DNA of 64,000 nt from contig NZ_AQQU01000001.1 of NCBI RefSeq assembly GCF_002210105.1, positions 532,501 to 596,500 of the forward strand, written 5' to 3'. Every line of letters starts with the position of its first letter. The first letter of the stretch is position 1. Of the stretch, positions 58,238 through 64,000 are shown piece by piece. The notes under the pieces were generated by a model. It was not told the origin of the DNA and did no database searches. It saw only the letters and a program-made list of their open reading frames with translations. The translations under genes were made by a program, and so were the position numbers. The stretch comes from Oceanicola sp. 22II-s10i. Lineage in GTDB: Bacteria; Pseudomonadota; Alphaproteobacteria; Rhodobacterales; Rhodobacteraceae.

Positions 58238-59367
58238 GATTTGTCTCCCCCGGTCAGATCGCCGGTCTGCGCGCCGAGCGCGGGCGCGGGCAGGATGTCT
58301 CCCGGTGCCGCGCGGAAAGCGGGCGCAATCGGCAGGGGAAGCGCGGTGATGCGGTCGCCCCCGGCATTGGTCAGCGTATGGTCGAAGAGGCCCCGCGCGC
58401 GGTAGTGATCGCACTGCATGGCCTCATCGACCGTCCGGACGATGCTGCAGCAGCAGTCGGCGGCGTCGAACACCGGCTCCCATTCCGAGGCGGGCCGGCT
58501 GGCGATGATCGCGGCCACGCCACGGCCCGTCGCCTCGGGGTCGCGGGTGTCGTCGCGCAGCGCGGGCTCCAGCCCGATCGCCTCGCAGAAGCTTTCCCAG
58601 AATTTCTGTTCCAGCGGCGCGGCGGCGAGGATGCGGCCGTCCGACGTGGGATAGAGCCGGTAGCGCGGCGAGGCACCGGTCGTCATGCTGTCCCCGTTGC
58701 CGGGAAAGTCGCCCGACACCTGACCCTCGGCCATCGCGGAATAGAGGAACGGAAAGATCGTCTCGGCCATCGCGATGTCGATATAGGCCCCCTCGCCCGT
58801 CTGGTCCCGCTGGCGCAGGGCCATCAGGATGTTGACCAGCGCCGGGTAGCATCCGCCCGCAATGTCCGCGATCAGCGCGGCGGGGACGACCGGTGCCTGC
58901 GGCGCGCCGTAGCTGAGCGCCAGCAGACCGACATCGCCCTGGTAGTTCAGGTCGTGCCCGGCCCGCAGCGCGCGGGGGCCGGACTGTCCGTAGCCGGAGA
59001 TCGAGCAATAGATGATGCCCGGCCGGATCGCGCGCACGTCGTCATAGGACAGACCGAGCCGCGCCATGACGCCGGGGCGGAACTGTTCCACGATGATGTC
59101 CGCGCCCTCGATCAGCGGCATCAGCTGCGCGCGGCCCGCTTCGGACTTCAGGTCCAGCGCGATGCTCTTCTTGCCCCGGTTCAGGATGTTGAAGTTCGCG
59201 CTGTCATCGCCCCAGCGGGGCACGTAGCTGCGCATCTCGTCGCCGCTGCCGGGGCGTTCGATCTTGATGACCTCGGCCCCTGCCTCGGCAAGGAACAGGG
59301 TCGCCATCGGTCCCGGCAGGAGGGTCGAGAAGTCGAGGACGCGCAGTCCGCTCAGGGCGCCAGACAT
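58234..59367 (-). CDS. CaiB/BaiF CoA transferase family protein
   Basis: The 377-residue protein begins MSGALSGLRVLDFSTLLPGP. It has GKKSIALDLKSEAGRAQLMP, IIVEQFRPGVMARLGLSYDD and SGYGQSGPRALRAGHDLNYQ, followed by GDVGLLAL. The GHDLNY segment is also found in racemase-type members, so either CoA transfer or 2-methylacyl-CoA racemisation is possible. It overlaps the following oxidoreductase gene and lies 3 bp after the 3-hydroxyacyl-CoA dehydrogenase gene. Confidence 0.88.
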   Translation of the reverse strand: MSGALSGLRVLDFSTLLPGPMATLFLAEAGAEVIKIERPGSGDEMRSYVPRWGDDSANFNILNRGKKSIALDLKSEAGRAQLMPLIEGADIIVEQFRPGVMARLGLSYDDVRAIRPGIIYCSISGYGQSGPRALRAGHDLNYQGDVGLLALSYGAPQAPVVPAALIADIAGGCYPALVNILMALRQRDQTGEGAYIDIAMAETIFPFLYSAMAEGQVSGDFPGNGDSMTTGASPRYRLYPTSDGRILAAAPLEQKFWESFCEAIGLEPALRDDTRDPEATGRGVAAIIASRPASEWEPVFDAADCCCSIVRTVDEAMQCDHYRARGLFDHTLTNAGGDRITALPLPIAPAFRAAPGDILPAPALGAQTGDLTGGDKS

Positions 59368-59370
59368 GGC

Positions 59371-60873
59371 TCAGGCCTCCCGCGCCTTGGCGACGACGGC
59401 GGCGCGGGCGGGCGCATAGCCCGGCAGGCCGGTCATCGACTGGATCGCGGTCGTGACATCGTAGTGGCGGGCCAGCCCGCCGCGCGTGACCCGTTCGACC
59501 GGGCCGTCGGGATAGCCGAGGCCCATGCAGCAGGTGCGGTCCATGTCCCCGGCGCTGGCGAGACTTTCGTCGAGGAAGCGCAGCGCGTCGTTGTACTTGG
59601 GCCGGACCAGCCGGTCGACGATGCGGCCGGGCCGGTCGGCGCAGACCACCACGTCGAAGCCCGCGACCTCGAACACCGCGCGCGCGGCGGCCAGCGCCGC
59701 GTCGTCGGTGGCCGGCTGGCGGACCAGTTCGATCAGGTTCGACGGCGCGTCAGATCCGTTGCGATAGCGGGCGAAGCCCACGACGTTCGATCCCTCGCGG
59801 CCCATGTCCTCGCCCGTGTGCACGCCGAGGCATTCGGTGTCGAGCTCGACCAGAACCGCCGTCTTGCCCGCATCCGCCGCGAACCCGCCGCCGAGGTGGA
59901 TCGTGACCGGACCTTCACCCTGTGCTGCGGACAGGAAGTCGTCGCCCGCGGGGAAGGACCGGCTGTCGCCTGCGGAGGCGATGGAAAACGCCGGGGCCTC
60001 GGTCGCCTTCGCCGCTTTTTCTGCGGTCAGCAGCCCGCCGCCCGACTTGTTGCCGAGCCTACCGGCCGCCACCATCCGCCGCAGCAGCGGCGGGACGGAG
60101 GCGCGGGTGTCCAGCGTGATCGGATAGAACGCCTCGCCCAGCAGGACCTGCGTGTCGAGCCCGATCAGGTCCAGCAGCGTGCAGGGCCCCATCTTGTAGC
60201 CGAGCCCGGAACAGATCGCGGTGTCGATGTCCTCTGCCGTGCAGAGGCCCGCCTCGATCGCGCGGATGACGTCGTTGTTGAAGGGCACCAGCAGGGCGTT
60301 CAGGATGAAGCCCGGCTTGTCCTGCGTCTCGACCGAGATCTGGCCAGCCGCCTCGGTCCATGCCCATGCGGTGGCGAATGTCTCGTCCGAGGTGTTGATG
60401 CCGCGCGACATCTCGATCAGCTTCATGACCTGCGCGGGCAGGCAGAAGTGCATGCCGACCATCCGGTCGTCGCGGCCGGTGCCCGCCGCGATTTCCGTGA
60501 TCGACAGGGTCGAGGTGTTGGACGCGAAGATCGTGCTGTCCTTGCAGATTCCGTTCAGCTCGCCGAACAGCTCCTTCTTCACCTTCAGGTTCTCGAAGAT
60601 CCCCTCGATCACCAGGTCGCAGTCGGCAAGATCGGTGAGCGCGGTGGTGTCGATCATCCGCCCGAGCGCCGCGTCGCAGTCTTCCTGGCTCATCCGGCCC
60701 TTTTCGACCGAGCGGCCAAAGAACTTCTGCGCCGCCTTGCGCTGACGGGCGAGCGCGTCGGCGGACAGGTCGAAGCAATAGGTTTCGTATCCGGCACGGG
60801 CCGCGACAAGCGCGATGCCCGCCCCCATCGTGCCGCCTGCCCCGCAGACTGCGACTTTGCGAATGCTGGTCAT
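59371..60873 (-). CDS. 3-hydroxyacyl-CoA dehydrogenase, copy 2
   Basis: The ATG at 60873 overlaps the acyl-CoA dehydrogenase stop by 4 bp and gives 500 residues; the frame extends to 61125 without meaning. Motifs are VAVCGAGGTMGAGIALVAAR at the N-terminus, MVGMHFCLPAQVMKLIEMSR with LP instead of the usual NP, and KPGFILNALLVPFNNDVIRA. A second C-terminal domain is present (FLDESLASAGDMDRTCCMGL, then GYPDGPVERVTRGGLARHYD). It differs enough from copy 1 to suggest a different acyl substrate. Confidence 0.92.
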   Translation of the reverse strand: MTSIRKVAVCGAGGTMGAGIALVAARAGYETYCFDLSADALARQRKAAQKFFGRSVEKGRMSQEDCDAALGRMIDTTALTDLADCDLVIEGIFENLKVKKELFGELNGICKDSTIFASNTSTLSITEIAAGTGRDDRMVGMHFCLPAQVMKLIEMSRGINTSDETFATAWAWTEAAGQISVETQDKPGFILNALLVPFNNDVIRAIEAGLCTAEDIDTAICSGLGYKMGPCTLLDLIGLDTQVLLGEAFYPITLDTRASVPPLLRRMVAAGRLGNKSGGGLLTAEKAAKATEAPAFSIASAGDSRSFPAGDDFLSAAQGEGPVTIHLGGGFAADAGKTAVLVELDTECLGVHTGEDMGREGSNVVGFARYRNGSDAPSNLIELVRQPATDDAALAAARAVFEVAGFDVVVCADRPGRIVDRLVRPKYNDALRFLDESLASAGDMDRTCCMGLGYPDGPVERVTRGGLARHYDVTTAIQSMTGLPGYAPARAAVVAKAREA

Positions 60874-62036
60874 TTGGTGATGAAACTCCGTCCGATGAGC
60901 TGGCGATGGACCTGGTTGGTCCCCTCCCAGATCTGGGTGATCTTGGCGTCGCGCATCAGGCGCTCCGCGCGATAGTCGCGGCAGTAGCCATAGCCGCCGT
61001 GGAACTGGACACACTCGGTCGCCATCTTCATGGCGAGGTCCGAGGCGCGCAGCTTGGCCATCGAGGCCTCCATGCCGAAGTCCGGCTCGCCCCCGTCGAC
61101 GAGGCCCGCGACGTAGTCGAGCCATGTCTCGACCATCAGCAGCTCACCGGCGAGGTCGGCCAGCGTGAACTGGTTGCCCTGGAACTCCAGAACCTTCTTG
61201 CGGCTCTGCACCCGGTCGTTGCCGTAGGCGACCATGTCCTTGAAGGCCGCCCGCGCGATGCCGAGCGCATGCGCCGCGACAGAGGGCCGGGACCGGTTGA
61301 GCGAGCCGAGCAGGATCTTCAGCCCGTCGCCCGGTTCCATCAGCAGGTTGGCGCGGGGCACGCGGACATTGTCGAACGACAGCGCGCAGGTGGACGAGCC
61401 GTTGTGGCCCATCTTCTTTTCCTTGCCGATGACGCTGAAGCCCTCGGCCCCCTTTTCGAGGATCAGGGCCGAGATCGCCTTTTTCGGATCGTCGACGCCC
61501 GCCCATTTCCCGAACACGAGATAGCGGTCGGCCACGTCGCCGTTCGAGATGAAGACCTTGTTGCCCTTCAGGATGATGTCGTCGCCATCGGGGGTGAAGC
61601 CGGTCTTCATCCCCGTCGCGTCCGACCCGGCGGTCGGTTCGGTGATCGCGAGCGCCCCAAGGCCGCCTTCGGCGATGCAGGGCAGCAGGCGGGCCTTCTG
61701 CTCTTCCGAGCCGTATTCGATCAGCGGCTTCATCCCGTGGTAGTTCGTGGCGTAGATGATACCGGTCGAGGCGCAGGCCTCGGATATGATCGCCACGATC
61801 TCCAGGTACAGGCGAAAGGACATCGGCATCCCGCCGTAGGCCTCGGGCACGAAGACCGCGTTCAAGCCGAGCGCGTTGATCGCCTCGACGTTCTTCCACG
61901 GGAATTCGCCGGTCGCGTCGATATGTTCGGCGTTCGGCGCGATGACCTCGTCCGTCATCCGCTGGACCTGGTCGAGGATCGCACGTTCCTCGTCGCTCCA
62001 GGACCTGGAACGTTGCAGCTTGTCGTACATGTTCAT
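60870..62036 (-). CDS. Acyl-CoA dehydrogenase, copy 3
   Basis: The 388-residue enzyme carries LAITEPTAGSDATGMKTGFT near residue 130, RVQSRKKVLEFQGNQFTLAD near 275 and ITQIWEGTNQVHRQLIGRSF at the C-terminus. Unlike copies 1 and 2 it keeps the classical catalytic Glu (WEGTNQ), so it resembles short or medium-chain straight-chain enzymes. Its ATG shares a base with the SDR stop next door. It is part of the long leftward run from the right window edge. Confidence 0.94.
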   Translation of the reverse strand: MNMYDKLQRSRSWSDEERAILDQVQRMTDEVIAPNAEHIDATGEFPWKNVEAINALGLNAVFVPEAYGGMPMSFRLYLEIVAIISEACASTGIIYATNYHGMKPLIEYGSEEQKARLLPCIAEGGLGALAITEPTAGSDATGMKTGFTPDGDDIILKGNKVFISNGDVADRYLVFGKWAGVDDPKKAISALILEKGAEGFSVIGKEKKMGHNGSSTCALSFDNVRVPRANLLMEPGDGLKILLGSLNRSRPSVAAHALGIARAAFKDMVAYGNDRVQSRKKVLEFQGNQFTLADLAGELLMVETWLDYVAGLVDGGEPDFGMEASMAKLRASDLAMKMATECVQFHGGYGYCRDYRAERLMRDAKITQIWEGTNQVHRQLIGRSFITK

Positions 62037-62740
62037 CAGTGATTGATCCCCTGCGCCCCGTCGACGTAGATCGTTTCGCCGGTCAGGTAGCCGATGTTCT
62101 CGGCGAAGATGGCGGTCACCAGCCGGGCGACGTCATCCACCGAGCCGGCGCCGCCGGTCGGGATGCGCTGCGCCATCCACGCCTTGACCTTTTCCCGCGC
62201 GAGGTAGTCGCGGTTCAGGTCGGTTTCGATATAGCCCGGCGCGACGTTCATCACCCGGATCCCGTCGCGCGCCCATTCCACCGCCATGCAGCGCGTCATC
62301 GCGGCGACGGCGGCCTTGGAGGCGCAGTAGGACAGGTTGTCGGGCACGCCCATCCGGTCGAAGAAGGACCCGATGTTGACGATGATCCCGCCCGCCGCCT
62401 TCAGGTGCGGGTAAACCTCGCGCGCGGCGACCATCACGGCGGTCGCGTTCAGCGCCATCGTCCGGTCGAAGTCCCGTGTGTCGAGCGTCGCGATCGGCCC
62501 GGCGATGTGAACGCCCGCGTTGTTGACCAGCCCCGCGACGGGCCCGCGTTTCGCGACCTCGGCCATGGCGTCACGCACCGCGGCTTCGTCGGTCATGTCG
62601 CAGGCGATGCCGTGCCCCTTGGGCGCGGTGCCGCTGCGCGACAGGCAGACGACGTCAAAGCCGCGCCCGTCCAGTTCCGTCGCGATGGCGGCGCCGATGC
62701 CCTTGGAGGCGCCGGTCACGATGATCTGTCCCTCAGCCAT
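62036..62740 (-). CDS. SDR-family 3-oxoacyl/3-hydroxyacyl oxidoreductase
   Basis: The ATG at 62740 gives 234 residues. It is a complete classical SDR: GASKGIGAAIATELDGRGFD cofactor loop, NNAG in VAGLVNNAGVHIAGP, Ser in IGSFFDRMG, and YCASK with catalytic Tyr and Lys. PGYIETDLNRDY follows. This intact active site contrasts with the two other SDRs in the cluster. It overlaps the end of the crotonase gene by 8 bp. Confidence 0.91.
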   Translation of the reverse strand: MAEGQIIVTGASKGIGAAIATELDGRGFDVVCLSRSGTAPKGHGIACDMTDEAAVRDAMAEVAKRGPVAGLVNNAGVHIAGPIATLDTRDFDRTMALNATAVMVAAREVYPHLKAAGGIIVNIGSFFDRMGVPDNLSYCASKAAVAAMTRCMAVEWARDGIRVMNVAPGYIETDLNRDYLAREKVKAWMAQRIPTGGAGSVDDVARLVTAIFAENIGYLTGETIYVDGAQGINH

Positions 62741-63503
62741 CCCTGAACTCCGCTTTGCGTTTCTCTTCGAAGGCGGCCATGCCTTCCTCGGCATCCGCCG
62801 TGCGATAGGCGAGCGTCGACAGGTCGGCCTCGATCCTCAGCCCTTCCTCAAGCGTGACGTCGCCCGCCCGCTGGACCGCGCGGCGCGCGAATTCCAGCAC
62901 CGGCAGGCTGTAGCGGGTGAACTTGCCCGCGAAGTCGCGGCCCGCCTGCATCAGGTCGCCTTCGACAACCGCGTTCACCAGTCCGATGCGCTCGGCCTCG
63001 TCGGCCTTCACGTTGCGGCCGGTCATGATGATCTCCAGCGCGCGGCCTTCGCCCACCAGACGCGGCAGGCGCTGCGTGCCGCCATATCCGGGGATCAGGC
63101 CCAGCTTGATCTCGGGCAGGCCGAAGATCGCGTTCGGCGAGGCCAGCCGGAAGGTGCAGGCCAGCGCCAGTTCCGACCCGCCGCCGAAGGCATAGCCGTT
63201 GACCAGCGCGACCGAGGCGACCGGCAGGGTGCCGAGCTTGGCAAAGACCGACTGGCCCAGTTCCGCCCCGCGCTTCTGGTCGATCAGCGGGCGGTTGCGC
63301 AGTTCCTTGATGTCCGCGCCGGCGCAGAACGCCTTGTCGCCAGCGCCGGTGACCAGCAGCGCGCGGATGTCCTTCATCGCCGCGACCTCGTCCAGCGCGC
63401 GGCCGATGTCGCCGAGGATCGAGAACGACAGCGCGTTCAGCGCCTCGGGACGATTGAGGGTGAGGACGGCGAAATCGCCGTCCTTCTTCAGTTCTACAGG
63501 CAT
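62733..63503 (-). CDS. Enoyl-CoA hydratase
   Basis: The 256-residue crotonase has [20 protein letters not shown] near residue 52 and [20 protein letters not shown] near 100, then [20 protein letters not shown]. Both catalytic Glu positions of true hydratases can be placed here (SELALACTF and PEIKLG), which makes this the most classical hydratase in the window. It ends 8 bp inside the SDR gene and starts 3 bp after the ligase stop. Confidence 0.93.
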   Translation of the reverse strand: MPVELKKDGDFAVLTLNRPEALNALSFSILGDIGRALDEVAAMKDIRALLVTGAGDKAFCAGADIKELRNRPLIDQKRGAELGQSVFAKLGTLPVASVALVNGYAFGGGSELALACTFRLASPNAIFGLPEIKLGLIPGYGGTQRLPRLVGEGRALEIIMTGRNVKADEAERIGLVNAVVEGDLMQAGRDFAGKFTRYSLPVLEFARRAVQRAGDVTLEEGLRIEADLSTLAYRTADAEEGMAAFEEKRKAEFRDG

Positions 63504-63506
63504 TGG

Positions 63507-64000
63507 TTACTCCGCCCTCGCCATCTTGTAGCGGACCGGCAGCGGGTTCAGTTCGCCGCGACCCACCATGTCGATCATTTCGCGTTTCAGGATCTTGCCG
63601 CTGGCGGTCAGGGGCATCGCCCGCACATCGAGGAACCATTCCGGCATGTCGTATTTCGACAGGCCTTCACGGGCGAGATGCGCCAGCATCTCCTCGGGCG
63701 AGACGTCGCCGATGACCGCCAGGCAGACCTTTTCGCCCAGCCGGTCGTCGGGCAGGCCGAAGACGGCGGCCTTCTCGACCCGCTTGTGTTCCAGCGTCAG
63801 GGACTCGATCCGCGAGGGATTGATGTTGTGGCCGCCGCGGATGATGACGTCCTTGATCCGCCCCTCGATCCGCAGGTTGCCGTTGATGTCGAACGATCCG
63901 AGGTCGCCGGACAGCAGGTAGCCGTGCCGGTTCATCGTCTTCTCGGTCGCGGCCTGGTTGGCGAAGTAGCCCAGCATCATCGCCGCGCCGCGACCGCCGA
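63507..64000 (-). CDS. Acyl-CoA ligase (AMP-binding), C-terminal part, cut by window edge
   Basis: The 157-residue visible part from the methionine at 63980, plus a few codons to the edge, is the C-terminal half of an ANL enzyme. It shows MNRHGYLLSGDLGSFDINGN, GRIKDVIIRGGHNINPSRIE and LTASGKILKREMIDM with the catalytic Lys. The N-terminal AMP-binding domain must lie beyond 64000. It is probably the upstream gene of the leftward beta-oxidation run. Confidence 0.9.
   Translation of the reverse strand, partial: GGRGAAMMLGYFANQAATEKTMNRHGYLLSGDLGSFDINGNLRIEGRIKDVIIRGGHNINPSRIESLTLEHKRVEKAAVFGLPDDRLGEKVCLAVIGDVSPEEMLAHLAREGLSKYDMPEWFLDVRAMPLTASGKILKREMIDMVGRGELNPLPVRYKMARAE

Noticed and set aside
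58378-60975. 865-codon rightward frame opposite the CoA transferase and hydroxyacyl-CoA dehydrogenase genes
   Set aside because: Low-complexity Arg/Ala/Gly/His content and full overlap with well-supported genes mark it as a shadow frame.

Overview
The window looks like a chromosomal segment of a high-GC alphaproteobacterium, most likely Rhodobacterales (Roseobacter/Rhodobacter group). This rests on the glcDEF and gltBD layouts, three tripartite TRAP solute-binding proteins, a complex I NDUFA9-like reductase, DUF599, and many CaiB/BaiF CoA-transferase and beta-oxidation genes. No database search was possible; names rest on recognised motifs and family resemblance.

Region 1 (1-20681) is ordinary core genome. 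It holds an XRE-cupin regulator with a double palindromic operator, queG, a glutathione transferase, mtgA, an Hsp20 chaperone, a secreted trypsin-like protease, the glycolate oxidase genes glcD-glcE-(small membrane protein)-glcF, a DUF599 protein and a small secreted protein. A noncoding 95-bp tandem repeat follows. Then comes glutamate synthase, with gltD and gltB separated by three tandem GFA-family genes, and then uppP, an NDUFA9-like gene and tRNA-Leu(CAG). A two-hairpin REP-like repeat occurs twice, just before queG and glcE.

Region 2 (20666-31941) is an integrated island of about 11.3 kb in the 3' end of the tRNA-Leu gene. It is bounded by a 17-bp direct repeat (attL/attR) and by paired GGTCCACA arm-type sites at both ends. 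The tRNA's probable original terminator now lies beyond attR. The island is visibly less GC-rich than its surroundings. It carries a tyrosine integrase with an altered Box I, a four-copy noncoding repeat array, a two-gene module with a zinc ribbon, a modification-dependent-type HNH endonuclease, a small serine recombinase, an XRE/ImmA-IrrE/PIN module, and a BpsA-like methyltransferase-fold enzyme. Two mutually homologous proteins of unknown function flank the PIN module. Two C-rich/G-rich hairpin elements bracket the HNH gene. This is the best place to look for an undescribed defence or nucleic-acid-modification system.

Region 3 (32155-64000) is a large acyl-CoA catabolic cluster. An IclR regulator, a divergent enoyl-CoA hydratase, a thioesterase, an orphan TRAP binding protein, an AMACR-like CoA transferase and a degenerate SDR are followed by a leftward operon. 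That operon encodes acyl-CoA ligase, two acyl-CoA dehydrogenases, MaoC hydratase, a thiolase-fold protein lacking the nucleophilic Cys, a DUF35 protein, two crotonases and a DECR-like SDR. Two complete TRAP transporters and further CoA transferases, hydroxyacyl-CoA dehydrogenases, a quinone oxidoreductase-like protein, an acyl-CoA dehydrogenase, an SDR, a crotonase and a second ligase (cut by the window edge) complete it. A shared 41-bp operator-like sequence upstream of the IclR gene and of the first ligase gene suggests common control. The enzyme set suggests uptake, CoA activation and side-chain degradation of an alpha-branched carboxylic acid, possibly with a retro-aldol step; the substrate is unknown.
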